Assembly (NCBI GenBank): GCA_963921935.1
Contig: OY998177.1
Coordinates: 24,079,926 to 24,143,925, forward strand
Reading direction: 5' to 3'
Source of the DNA: Galeruca laticollis
Lineage: Eukaryota; Arthropoda; Insecta; Coleoptera; Chrysomelidae
DNA: 64,000 nt
Shown in pieces: positions 11,351 through 22,431 of this stretch. A program made the position numbers and the translations under genes. The stretch's first letter is position 1, and each line of letters starts with the position of its first letter. The notes under the pieces were generated by a model. That model ran no database searches, was not told the DNA's origin, and saw only the letters and a list, made by a program, of their open reading frames with translations.

Positions 11351-11361
11351 AATTTAGGGGA
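11351..11361 (+). promoter_or_regulatory. Gypsy-1 polypurine tract
   Basis: AATTTAGGGGA immediately upstream of the TG of the 3' LTR, the expected site for plus-strand priming. Gypsy-2 has the closely similar TTTAGGGAA in the same place. Confidence 0.6.
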
Positions 11362-13285
11362 TGTTAACATAGAGTAAAACAACACCCTGTATACCGAACA
11401 TAAAATAAAAAAAAACTACTTATTTCAAGAAATAAAAATTTTTGAAATTTCATTTTTTTTAAAGATTATCTAAAAAAGGAGACAATCTGTACCATGTACT
11501 ATTCAATAGAGAAAGCATCTAACTGTATAATTTAAAATAAGATTTGAAAAAACATTTGTGAAATGAATTAACAAAATCTCTATAAACCTACAAGACGGAA
11601 TATTAGAACGTTGTTACATATACAAATGGAAATGATAATCCTTTATTTTTATTGTCAAGGTAAATAAATAGTGAGATTCTTTTTAAAATGAATATTAGGG
11701 TTTGAAGGACATGTAAATAAGATTTTATAAATATTTAAAAACATAACGATATAAGAAGTAAACTTAAAAACATTAATTCTATGGAATGTGACATTTATTG
11801 AACGGTTTGACATTATGAACACATATTTTGTAAATTTGAAAATGTCAATTTGTAAACTAAATGAAATATAATTTAAGAGACACAATATGAGTTAAAATCA
11901 TTAAAGAACCTTAAAACAAAGCGTTTTCAATTGATAGATGGACAATTCACTATTTGAAATGAAATCTATAAAGAAAAGTTTTGATAACCAAATCTGATTG
12001 GTGGAATGTATTCAACAAACTTTTAATCTGCGACAAGTAGTTGTTAATAATAAAAAAATTGGAGGAGAAAAGTTTGTTGATTATACAGACTATTGACTAG
12101 GTAAACTTTTTTTTGGGTGGTAGAAAATTTGAGAAGCAGCAAAATTTTGGGAATTAAGAAAACTTTTCGAAAAACAAGATATTTGGCATCAAAATTCAGA
12201 AAAGAGAGATACATTGTACTTATGATATGGTAGATTATATATTTAAACAAGCAGATGTAGAAACTTAGAAACAATTTGGTAATTATGTTTGAATACTAAC
12301 CGTATAATTGATATATAATACTTGATTAATATTTGTATGGTGGAATGGATATATCCACCATACCTTTTAGAAAGCTTTTGATTATGTAATTGGACTGAAA
12401 TGTATTGATATGGACGGGACATAGCATTGATTCCTGATTTTGTGTAAGCTGGACCAGTGATGTGACAATTTCCAGAAGGTAACCTAAAATAAAGTAAAGG
12501 ATAATTGAAGTGAATCACTATACAGGAATAAGGTATTTAGACTATTTTCATTATACATAAAAAAGGTTGAATAAAACTTACCAATTTAGTGAAAAAAATT
12601 GAACTTTGGTATTAAACAAACATTTACAACCATTGTGTTTCGCCATTTTGATATAATAATCGTTTATATAGAAGTTTCAGTATTATAAAATTTGTATTAA
12701 ATGTTGCCTATTTTAGATTTGTATATAGAGATAATTTTTTCATGTGAGAACGTGATTTTGTTTGAATGAGTGGTCATAATAGATAGTAGGTTTTTTTTTA
12801 TTAATTTGTGTCTTGTAAAAGAACAATGTATTTGTCTATTCAAAATATTAAATAACGTTCTTTCTAGTTTGAAGAACATTGTAAATTTGTTTTTGATACA
12901 TTTTATTTCTTTGTGGTGATGGCTCCATCTAGTTTGAACCGTTGGTAGTTTAAACTGACATCTGTGAATAGTAAAAAGGTTCAACTTGAAACACAGGACC
13001 GTCTTAAGAATTTATTACGTATTATTAAACAAGCAAGTACATTTTTATTAACAAAATTTTTAAGAAGAGATATTTAATCAAATCTAGGCGCTCATATTAT
13101 AAATTGAATTTTTGTTTCTATATACCTGAACCCTACTCTGAGGTTAAAGAGTTTCTCATGTTTTAAGTATAACCATTTTAGTAATAAAATTTTAAATTTT
13201 TACAATATACCGGGCAAATCAAAACTAAATGTAAATTAAAAGAATAATAACTATAAATCATTATTTCTCTCCCCGCTCTATCCGG

Positions 13286-13292
<7 letters not shown>
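11362..13292 (+). repeat. Gypsy-1 3' LTR
   Basis: Direct repeat of 6102-8035, about 1931 bp. It starts TGTTAACATAG after the polypurine tract and runs to GGTTTAATA, where it merges into a (TA)n tract. The near identity to the 5' copy supports a recent insertion. Confidence 0.94.
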
Positions 13293-13384
<92 letters not shown>

Positions 13385-13385
13385 C
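13288..13385. repeat. (TA)n microsatellite 4
   Basis: About 95 bp of TA with two single-base interruptions. It lies exactly between the 3' LTR of Gypsy-1 and the 5' LTR of Gypsy-2. Confidence 0.96.
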
Positions 13386-15235
13386 TAAAGTGAAACATAT
13401 CTACCAGGTTAAATTAAACCAATTAGCATCATTCGAATAATGTGAATCTTAGTAAATATTCAATGAAAGGAGATAATTAATAAAGACATAGCTTAAACAC
13501 GTTAAGAAATATTTACGAATAATATACAATTAATAAAATGATTTAAGAGATTACTATTTAATTAAGTAATTATTTTCAAAGTATATTTCAAGGTATATAA
13601 AAATAACAATGACAAGTAAATTACGTCAAACATATTTTGTATATAATTATAATAATCTCTGTATATAGAATCACGTGAATTTTGTAACAAAATTCAACTA
13701 TTATATTTTTGTATTTTGTAAACACTCTCAGAAACCCTGTATATTGCATAAACTTTTCAAATATTTTATATGAAATGTCAAACCAAAATATCAGCGCGGA
13801 AATTAACGTTTTTTCAATAGTTCGGGTAGAGTGATTCGGAGTGATTACTGAAGTGTAAATAAACACAGTGAATTCATCTACAATAACACAGAAATGGATG
13901 TTTTGATTTGATAAAAACAATTATTTACTTAGCAACAAACGAACAATGAGAAACAAAAGGAAAACAGTTGCAAGTTGATGATTCTAAGCTGGGAGAGAAA
14001 CCTCGTGAATTTATAGATGGAGGACGCGTGAAATTTTTCTTCTCTAAATTTGTTTAAAAGTTAAGATAATTTAACAAAATCATATTGAAACGTTGACCAA
14101 AGTGTTCAACAAAGTTTTAAAAATAAACTTACTAAAAACATAATTCGTATTTAAACAAATAAGTGAAAATAATTGTGCTATCGTCTAGACTTGGTAAGAT
14201 CGAACAATTACCTTATTAGTATAGTTCGACCACTATTCATACCTCTTGCTACTAATTGTGGTATTCAACTGGTGAAATAACTCACATTTCATCATTTTTC
14301 ACATCCTGAGTTCCGGTGTATTCGATCGTAGTCGATCATTTCCTTCACATGCATCATATCCAGGGTCAAGAAGAACCAACTATGAACACTATTTCTCGTG
14401 TGAATATAAAACTTCTCCTATAAAAAACATTCACAGATATATTTACATGTTTGGTTATGTTATTGTTGATATCATTTTCTTAGTTAAATATTAGTTTTAA
14501 ACATTTCAATCTCCACTAATATATCGGGCACGAAACACTAATTTCATATTAAAATATATACTAACCAAATTCATACAATAAATCATGATAATAAATCTTA
14601 AACACGCCACATTCTTCTTTATCTTTGCAAACTAAATTATACCCACCACAGAATACACACACCACGCGACGATTTTATCTATAATAGCAAAAGTTGGGGT
14701 TGAAAGCGCTCCGAATGTACATTCAACGCACACAATTCATAATTTGAGCGCAATTTACTTGCTGTGTTTGATGCAAATAAAATTTATAACTAGTATAAAT
14801 CATTTTATGCGAAGGTTCTCGCTAGTATTCCATTGAATTTATAAATATGTATTGTTTAATTCATTAATTGACAAAGAATCCGTTATTTATTTTTATTCAC
14901 ATTTAATTAAATCGTTTGTCTATGTTCGTCTTGTATTTTCTTTGATATCTTACCTATAGCTTCCTGTTGCTGGCAAGCGTCAAGTGCCGAATCCATTCCT
15001 GAGATAGGGTGACAACAATATAAAACAAATTTACAATTTTTTGAATACTTATATATTATTTTGAATTGGAATTCGTGGTAAGCGAACCAATTCTGGCGCC
15101 CATTATTAAATAAATGAATATAAAATAATTGAGCTTAATATAATTAATTAAAAATTAGATATAGTATAACGTGGCTCCCAACGCAGGTGCATTATTAAAT
15201 ACAAATAAACAAATAATCGTCAATATTAAAATACA
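13383..15235 (+). repeat. Gypsy-2 5' LTR
   Basis: Aligns with 20677-22335. It begins TACTAAAGTG where the 3' copy has TGTTAAAGTG, so the terminal TG has been lost or absorbed into the TA tract. A segment of about 194 bp near 14930-15130 is absent from the 3' copy. The end is placed at ...AATACA by comparison with the 3' copy. The final part contains primer-site-like motifs. Confidence 0.9.
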
Positions 15236-15243
15236 TTATAACG

Positions 15244-15257
15244 TGGCGAGCCCAACG
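15244..15257 (+). promoter_or_regulatory. Gypsy-2 primer-binding site candidate (tRNA-Lys-like)
   Basis: TGGCGAGCCCAACG, eight bases after the inferred LTR end. It matches the tRNA-Lys primer site TGGCGCCCAACG apart from two inserted bases. Similar motifs occur at 15094 and 15172, so which one primes reverse transcription is uncertain. Confidence 0.55.
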
Positions 15258-15360
15258 TATGGCGCCTGTGAAATGATTTTAATAACGCTCGTACAACAAA
15301 CCAGTGACAGGAACAGGTCATAATTTTTGGGATATCTAAGGAAAATTTTGTGAAACTATA

Positions 15361-17175
15361 ATGGCTGACAAAACAATAAACATCGACGAACTAACAGTGG
15401 AAGAGTTGAAAGAACATCTGAAGTCAAGGAATATGGATACGAAGGGCAATAAACAAGCACTAAAGGAACGATTGATGATAGCCATACAAGCTGAAGAAGC
15501 AGCAGAACTGAAAAAAGAAGAGAGTGTGGTGGAAGAAGTTCACCACTACACAAAACCGAAATCAAATGAAAACGAAGAACTAATGAACATGATGAAAATA
15601 ATAATTACCGACATCAAAAGCACCAAAGAAGATATCAGAAACACTAAAGAAGATATAAAAGAGGATATTAAAAACATACAGGAAGAAATAAGAAACACAA
15701 AGGAAGAGATGAAAGGTACAAAGGACGAGATAAAAGAAGAAATCAATAGAAGATTTGATCAACAAGAAGAAAAAATCGCAGAACACTTGGTGGAAATGAA
15801 AAAACAATTCGAAGAACACAAGAAAGAACAGGAAGAGAAAATGAATAAACTATATGGAAATTCAATACAAGAAAGTACCATCAGGAAACAAGATATAAAA
15901 AATACGAGAAGTAAACTACGAGAAGAAGGAAACGAACAAATAGGTAGAATGGAGAGAAACATTATTAAAACTAATGCTAGAATAGATGACGTAGAACAAG
16001 GCATCCAATTGAATCTGTCGATTGCGGAGGAGATTTTAAAAACACAAAAAGAACTAATATGGGAAATGGATAAGAAGTTAAAACAAATTAAAGAAGATAG
16101 GAACACACAGGACTTTACAAGATTGGAGAGGGAAATAAAAGGAGATTTCAAGAAGAAAATGATGGAATTGGAGAAGGAAATTGAAACTATGAGGAACAAA
16201 ACTAAACAAAACAATAATACTCAAAGCGTAAATTATATTTATAACCATGGAGAAAGCAACCTTAAATTTGATGGGGATACAAGAAAAATGCATCCCAAAA
16301 TCTTCTTGAGATATCTCAAAAATAAATTGAGGGATATCGGAGATATAGAGTACTTGAAAGAGACAATAAGGTCTCATTTACATGGTCAAACATTACTTTG
16401 GTTCACATGTAATGATGTAAACATCAACAATTTTAGGGATTTTGAAAACAATTTTTTGAAACAATACTGGGGTGAAACAGAACAAGGCTATGTTAGGGAA
16501 AAGTTGTATTTTGGCAAATTTGACAGCAGAAGAGGCAACAACATGAGTAGCTATGCTTTGTCTTCATTTTCCCAGGCACAATATTTAGAGCCAGTAATTT
16601 CGGAAGAAGAAATAATAATATTCTTGTCCCGACATTTTAACGACAATATAACACAGGGTATAGCGATACAGAACATAACAAATTTTCAATCTCTATTAGA
16701 TTACTTGAATCGAGTACAGAGAACGGTTCACAACAATAGTAGACGTGACAACGACGATTATTATAGAAACGTCAACGATAGACGAGATTACTTTGGTAGA
16801 AACAATAACAATTACAGACAAAATAATAATAGCAATTATAACAATACAAATAATACTAATAACAACAACATACGATATCACAGAAATAACGAAAGGACTA
16901 CTAACAACAATAGATACACGAATTATCCGGAAATGAGATATCAACAAAACAATAATTACAATGGAAGAGAAAGAAGAAACTCTGACGGAGACATAAGAAG
17001 GACAAATGACATAAGACGTGACACTAGAACTAACAGAACAAATAGTCTAGAAAGAAACACAACTACTCGTTATACAAATTTTAATGAAACTAATACCAAT
17101 AGCAACAATTACAATAGTGATAATGTTGTAGTTCCCGTGTCAACTTCTGGTGGGGAACAACAGTTTTTCCACTAG
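15361..17175 (+). CDS. gag: Gypsy-2 Gag with N-terminal SAP domain
   Basis: An intact 604-residue frame. Residues about 7-42 (IDELTVEELKEHLKSRNM... then KGNKQALKERL) fit the SAP helix-turn-helix, a DNA/chromatin-binding fold. A long charged coiled coil follows (about 60-300) with repeats such as DIKSTKEDIRNTKEDIKEDI. A gypsy Gag capsid-type domain lies near 305-465 (KIFLRYLKNKLRDIGDIEYL, LLWFTCNDVNINNFRDFENN, FLKQYWGE). The tail is Asn/Arg-rich and disordered, with no CCHC knuckle. The start is the first ATG after the leader and is 115 bp from the primer site. SAP at the Gag N-terminus suggests chromatin or nucleic-acid targeting, which is inference. Confidence 0.9.
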   Translation: MADKTINIDELTVEELKEHLKSRNMDTKGNKQALKERLMIAIQAEEAAELKKEESVVEEVHHYTKPKSNENEELMNMMKIIITDIKSTKEDIRNTKEDIKEDIKNIQEEIRNTKEEMKGTKDEIKEEINRRFDQQEEKIAEHLVEMKKQFEEHKKEQEEKMNKLYGNSIQESTIRKQDIKNTRSKLREEGNEQIGRMERNIIKTNARIDDVEQGIQLNLSIAEEILKTQKELIWEMDKKLKQIKEDRNTQDFTRLEREIKGDFKKKMMELEKEIETMRNKTKQNNNTQSVNYIYNHGESNLKFDGDTRKMHPKIFLRYLKNKLRDIGDIEYLKETIRSHLHGQTLLWFTCNDVNINNFRDFENNFLKQYWGETEQGYVREKLYFGKFDSRRGNNMSSYALSSFSQAQYLEPVISEEEIIIFLSRHFNDNITQGIAIQNITNFQSLLDYLNRVQRTVHNNSRRDNDDYYRNVNDRRDYFGRNNNNYRQNNNSNYNNTNNTNNNNIRYHRNNERTTNNNRYTNYPEMRYQQNNNYNGRERRNSDGDIRRTNDIRRDTRTNRTNSLERNTTTRYTNFNETNTNSNNYNSDNVVVPVSTSGGEQQFFH

Positions 17176-17177
17176 AG

Positions 17178-17663
17178 GGTGAATATGGTAGGTTAAGTTG
17201 GTGCAGCTATGTTCACCCACCCAAATTTCTTAAGGTACAGGACCAGCTAGAACAAAATAATGAAACATTAATTTATATATACGGAACGATAGAAGGCATT
17301 AGCATGAAAATATTAATCGATACCGGGTCAGAAATATCTTTCATAAATAATAAATTTGTAAATAAATTAACAACATCGAAAGAAAATTTCATCAAGGTAC
17401 CGGAAATAAGTTTAATCGGAATAAATCAAAAGAAACTAACTATTTCAAGTACTACGATAACCGTAGCATTAAAATTTAAGGAATGCGAAACTATGGTACA
17501 ACAATTGGTAGTGGAAGATATTGAATGCGAACTATTATTAGGATCGGATATTTTATATGAAAACAAAGCAATTATTAATTATGAAAGAATGTACATAATC
17601 TTTAATAAAGACAAAGTTGATTTTAATTATGAAGAGAAAAATTATAATTCGAGGAAGAATTAG
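17178..17663 (+). pseudogene. Gypsy-2 aspartic protease segment
   Basis: After the gag stop the DNA reads on as GEYGRLSW... into a retropepsin-type domain. The catalytic motif ILIDTGSEISFINNKFV lies at 17308-17360 and the LLLGSDILYENKAIINYERM block near 17530-17590. The first ATG in this frame is at 17304, but translation would normally enter from gag by frameshift or readthrough. The frame stops at 17663, before the RT segment, so protease and RT are no longer joined. Confidence 0.85.
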
Positions 17664-17814
17664 TAGAAGAAGAAGATAAATGTATTAATTTTAATAAGAA
17701 AATTGAAGATGATATGGAGCAGTGATATGATTATAGGCAGGAAGGAAAAATGAATTGAGATATGATGTTGGATGGCAATGGAGAAATAAATTTAAATAAT
17801 AATGATATGCCGAA

Positions 17815-18684
17815 ATGGAATTTGGATATAGATGGGAAAATAGAATGGAAAATGGAGTAATGGAGATATTGAGAGGACATAGGAGCTTAATTAATGAAGA
17901 ATCCCGAATTGCAAGGAATTATGTACATAAAATTGAAATGAAGAAAGATCAACAATTCCAACAGAGAAGTTATCCGATACCCTACAAACATCAAGAAGAT
18001 GTAAAGAAAACTGTAAATAAATTATTAGAAGACAGAATAATAGAACATAGTACCACCTCGTATATCAATCCAGTTGTAATAGTAAAGAAGAAGGACGGAG
18101 ATATAAGAATATGCCTTGATGCAAGAAATTTAAATAAATGTACAATGCCCGAGTATGAATCGCCTTTAACTATCGAATCGATACTAGGAAAGATAAGTGA
18201 AGTTAAAGTTTTTTCTAAGCTAGATTTAAAGCACAGCTTCTGGCTGATACCGCTACAACCGGAAAGCAGAAAGTATGTAGGATTTAAGATTAATGGGGAA
18301 GTATATCAATTCCGAGTAACACCATTTGGCATACAAAGGGCTACATCAGCACTCTTAAAAGCGCTAAATAAAATTTTGAACAAATACGACCAATTTACAA
18401 TACACTATGTGGATGATATACTTATTTTTTCAAATAGTATGGAAAAACATTTAGAACATCTCAGAACAATTCTAACAGAACTCGACGAAAACGGACTAAA
18501 ACTGAACATACAGAAATGCCAATTTTTGAAGAGAGAAGTGATATATTTAAGTTATAAGATCACAGAGACAGGAATCGAGATGGATCCAGAGAGAGTAAGA
18601 ACCATTAGAGAATACATAAGACCGAAAAATTTGAAAACTCTTCGAGGTTTCCTTGGCATTTCAAAAGGATGCTGGGAAATTTGA
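17815..18684 (+). pseudogene. Gypsy-2 reverse transcriptase segment
   Basis: Gypsy RT domain: YVHKIEMKK, YPIPYKHQEDVKKTVNKLL, INPVVIVKKKDGDIRICLD, FSKLDLKHSFWLIPL, TPFGIQRATSALLKALNK and the catalytic YVDDILIFSNS are all present in order, ending with PKNLKTLRGFLGISKG. The second catalytic block is intact. The frame differs by one phase from the protease upstream and from the RNase H downstream, so the polyprotein is broken on both sides. The join near 18670 also seems to have lost several residues. Confidence 0.92.
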
Positions 18685-19805
18685 CCGATTTAGAAATACC
18701 TTTAATGGAGCTACTGAGGAAGGGAGTGAAATGGAATTGGACAAGTAAACAGGAAGATGCTTTCAATGAAATCAAAGATCAGTTCATCAGAAACATCAAA
18801 TTATATCATCCGAACTATGAAAAAACTTTCATTTTAAAGACGGATGCATCTAAAAACAGACTAGCTGGAGTTTTTATGCAAGAATATGATGGCATGTATG
18901 TACCCATATCATTTGTTTCTAGAATCACAAAAAGAGCAGAGAAAAATTATGAAGTAGGTGAACTAGATCTTGCTAGCATCATATTCTGTGTGAACAAACT
19001 CAGATACTTTTTACTGGGAGTAAAATTCATAATTGAGACTGATAATCTGGCTTTGCTGACGATACTAACCAACAAGATGAACAATGCCAGAATCCATCGA
19101 TGGGCATTACTCCTACAGGAATATGACTTCGTGATAAAACATATTCCAGTAATTCAAAACGTAGTACCAGACTCGATCAGTAGAATGGACGGAGAGAAAA
19201 GAAGAGATACGAACGAAGCTAGAGTGGGACATAATATCATGAAACGAAGTAGTGGCATGTTTCCGCTAGAACAAATAAAGCAGGAACAAATATCATTAGA
19301 TGAGAAAAACAAAAGAAGATGTTTTGAAAAGGATGGAGTACTGTATAAATTGATAAATGACAAGGAATTATATGTAATTTCCGAGAATTTACCAAAATTG
19401 ATTGTACAAAGAATACATTTAGATTTTAATCATTTAGGAATTAGGGAGAATTATATATCGAAAAATGATATCACTATCATAAAGGATATTATTCAACAGT
19501 GTGAACTATGTCAACTATCTAAGGAGAAGAACATACACTATGAAAACGTACCGAAATCCATCATAGCGGAAAATCCATTAGATATAATAGTATTAGATTT
19601 CATATCGAACCTTATACCAAGTTATAATGGTAACAAACACATTTTAGTAATCGTAGATATTTTTTGTAAATTTATTAGCACATATCCATGTAATAAAACA
19701 AATAAAAACTCTATTAAAGAATCGCTAGGAAACTATTTCGAGGAGTATGGGAAACCAAAGAAATGCATAATGGACAATGCAACATACTTCAGGAACAAAA
19801 GATAG
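18669..19805 (+). pseudogene. Gypsy-2 RNase H and integrase N-terminal segment
   Basis: The frame begins in the RT/RNase H connection (EIPLMELLRKGVKWNW) and continues into gypsy RNase H (FILKTDASKNRLAGVFMQ, YEVGELDLASIIFCVNKLRY, IETDNLALLTIL). The integrase zinc-binding HHCC follows (H near HLDFNHLG, C in CELCQLSKEK), then the catalytic core with its first Asp in IIVLDFISNL and the second in CIMDNATYF. The frame shifts immediately after the second Asp, so the third catalytic residue is in another frame. Confidence 0.92.
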
Positions 19806-20377
19806 TAAAATGGTTGAAAGATCTGAGAATTCAACAAGTCTTCACAAGTATCAGATATCCTAGTAGTAATCCTGCAGAACGAGGAATTAAGGAAGTGATC
19901 AAGCATCTGAGGATACTTACATACTACAAAAACCGTATGTGGGAAGAACATCTTAAGGAGACCACAGATTTTATAAATAATATACCAAATATCATCACGG
20001 AAATAGCACCCATTACTTCATTCACAGGAACAGAACCAGATAGACCATGGTCCAGTGAAATTAACTACAGCAAACTGATTGAAGTAGCCATAGAAAGACA
20101 AGCAAAACAAGCTGACAAATACATTAAACGGAAACTAGCTAGACTTAGAAATAGGAAAACATTTAAAAAAGGTGATTTGGTAATAATAAAAGGATTAAGA
20201 GTACCTAACCATAAGAAAGGAATTTGTTCTAAATTACAATTACCTTATGAAGGTCCTTACTTGATAGAAACCAGTCATGGAATAAATAGTTACAAGTTGA
20301 TACATCCTGACACTCATCGAGAACGTGGAATTTTTCACATAAACCAGCTGCATCAATTTAACACCAACCAGTCGTAA
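19763..20377 (+). pseudogene. Gypsy-2 integrase C-terminal segment
   Basis: Continues the integrase core in a new frame from about 19795: IVKWLKDLRIQQVFTSIRYP, then SNPAERGIKEV with the catalytic Glu of the DDE triad. The C-terminal domain follows, FKKGDLVIIKGLRVPNHKKG and YEGPYLIETSHGINSY, ending QLHQFNTNQS. The start codon used by a simple frame call is not meaningful; the sequence is a frameshifted part of pol. The close match to 10925-11256 links Gypsy-1 and Gypsy-2 as relatives. Confidence 0.9.
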
Positions 20378-20667
20378 CTAAAAATTTAGGAAACAATAGA
20401 ATTAGAAATATTAATTAAGTAATTAAGTATAAATTAATTTAGTCTAATCAATCTTAACTAAGAATTAGAAATAGTAAAATTAGAAATTTATTGATAAACT
20501 AAGTATAAGTTAATTACGACAATTTAAAGACTTCTTCGTGAAAATAAGATAGGATTAAACTGGGGAATTAATTCAATGAGTCACATATGATTATGAAATT
20601 GTGAGAAGAAAATCGAGGTAAACTTCTATAGAATATTCTTGTCAAGTCCAGAATAATTCCATAGAAC

Positions 20668-20676
20668 TTTAGGGAA
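20668..20676 (+). promoter_or_regulatory. Gypsy-2 polypurine tract
   Basis: TTTAGGGAA directly before the TG of the 3' LTR. The sequence 20378-20667 is an AT-rich 3' leader with several near-repeats of taattaagta type and no gene. Confidence 0.55.
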
Positions 20677-22335
20677 TGTTAAAGTGAAACATATCAACCA
20701 GGTTAAATTAAACCAGTTAGCATCATTCGAATAATGTGAATGTTAGTAAATATTCAATAAAAGGAGACAATTCATAAAGACATAGCTTAAACACGTTAAG
20801 AAATATTTACGAATAATATACAATTAATAAAATGATTAAAGAGATTACTATTTAATTTAGTAATTATTTTTAAAGTATATTTCAAGGTATATAAAAATAA
20901 CAATGACAAGTAAATTACGTCAAATATATTTTGTATATAATTATAATAATCCCTGTATATAGAATCACGTCAATTTTGTAACAAAATTCAACTATTATAT
21001 TTTTATATTTTGTAAACACTTCCAGAAACCCTGTATATTGCATAAACTTTTCAATTATTTTATATCAAATGTCAAAACAAAATATCAACGCGAGAATTAA
21101 CGTTCTTTCAATAGTTCGGGTAGAGTGATTCGGAGTGATTACAGAATTGTAAATAAACACAGTGAATTTATCTACAATAACACAGAAATGGATGTTTTGA
21201 TTTAATAAAAACAATTATTTACTTAGCAACAAACGAACAATGAGAAACAAAAGGAAAACAGTTGCAAGTTGTTGATTCTAAGCTTGGAGAGAAGCCTCGT
21301 GAATTTATAGATGGAGGACGCGTGAAATTTTTCTTCTCCAAATTTGTTTAAAAGTTAAGATAATTCAACAAAATCATATTGAAACGTTGACCAAAGTGTT
21401 CAACAAAGTTTCAAAAGTAAACTAACTAAAAACATAATTCGTATTTAAACAAATAAGTGAAAATAATTGTGCTATCGTCTAGACTTGGTAAGATTGAACA
21501 ATTACCTTATTAGTATAGTTCGACGACTATTCATACATCTTGCTACTAATTGTGGTATTCAACTGGTGAAATAATTCACATTTCATCATTTTTCACATCC
21601 TGAGTTCCGGTTTATCCGATCGTAGTCGATCATTTCCTTCACATGCATCATATCCAGGTCAAGAAGAACCAATTATGAACACTATTTCTCGTGTATATAT
21701 GAAACTTCTCCTATAAAAAACATTCACAGATATATTTACATGTTAGGTTATGTTATTGTTGATATCAATTTCTTAGTTAAATATTAGTTTTAAACATTTC
21801 AATCTCTACTAATATATCGGACACGAAACACTAATTCCATATTAAAACAAGTACTTATCAAATTCATACAATAAATCATGATAATAAATCTTAAACACGC
21901 CACATTCTTCTTTATCTTTGCAAACTAAATTATACCCACCACAGAATACACACACCACGCGAAGATTATATCTATAATAGCAAAAGTTGGGGTTGAAAGC
22001 GCTACGAATGTACATTCAACGCACACAATTAATAATTTAAGCGCAGTTTACTTGCTGTGTTTGATGCAAATAAAATTTATAACTAGTATAAATCATTTTA
22101 TGCGAAGGTTCTCGCTAGTATTTCATTGAATTTATAAATATGTATTGTTTAATTCATTAATTGACAAAGAATCCGTTATTTCTTTTCATTCACATTTAAT
22201 TAAATCGTTTGTCTATGTTCGTCTTCTATTCAGCTTAATATATTTAATTAAAAATTAAATATAGTATAACGTGGCTCCCAACGCAGGTGCATTATAAAAT
22301 AAATATAAACAAATAATCGTCAATATTAAAATACA
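20677..22335 (+). repeat. Gypsy-2 3' LTR
   Basis: Direct repeat of the 5' LTR starting TGTTAAAGTG. Many scattered substitutions and a deletion of about 194 bp near 22220 distinguish it from the 5' copy. It ends ...AATACA and passes directly into (TA)n. Confidence 0.9.
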
Positions 22336-22343
22336 TATATACT

Positions 22344-22426
<83 letters not shown>
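22332..22426. repeat. (TA)n microsatellite 5
   Basis: About 90 bp of TA with a few interruptions, the right-hand border of Gypsy-2 and the last tract of the first chain. Confidence 0.95.

Positions 22427-22431
<5 letters not shown>

Larger units (their letters stand above)
6102..13292 (+). mobile_element. Gypsy-1: internally deleted gypsy-type LTR retrotransposon
   Basis: A 7.2-kb element with two direct LTRs of about 1.93 kb, a primer-binding site resembling the tRNA-Lys type, a coiled-coil Gag-like frame, protease, the first part of RT, then a jump straight into the integrase C-terminal tail. Most of RT, all RNase H and the integrase core are missing. The LTRs differ at only about a dozen positions plus small indels, so the copy inserted recently and the deletion may have been present in the mobilised parent. 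The element sits inside (TA)n on both sides. Its protease and RT remnant resemble those of Gypsy-2. Confidence 0.92.
13383..22335 (+). mobile_element. Gypsy-2: full-length gypsy-type LTR retrotransposon with SAP-domain Gag
   Basis: An 8.95-kb element with long LTRs (1853 and 1659 bp), primer-binding site, gag, protease, RT, RNase H, integrase and polypurine tract in gypsy order (IN last). There is no env-like frame after integrase. Pol is broken by at least three frame changes, so this copy is dead even though all domains remain visible. The LTRs differ much more than those of Gypsy-1, including a 194-bp length difference. (TA)n borders both ends, consistent with insertion into a TA microsatellite. 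Confidence 0.93.

Noticed and set aside
15356..16947. Antisense frames over the Gypsy-2 gag
   Set aside because: Shadows of the real forward frame with no domain content.
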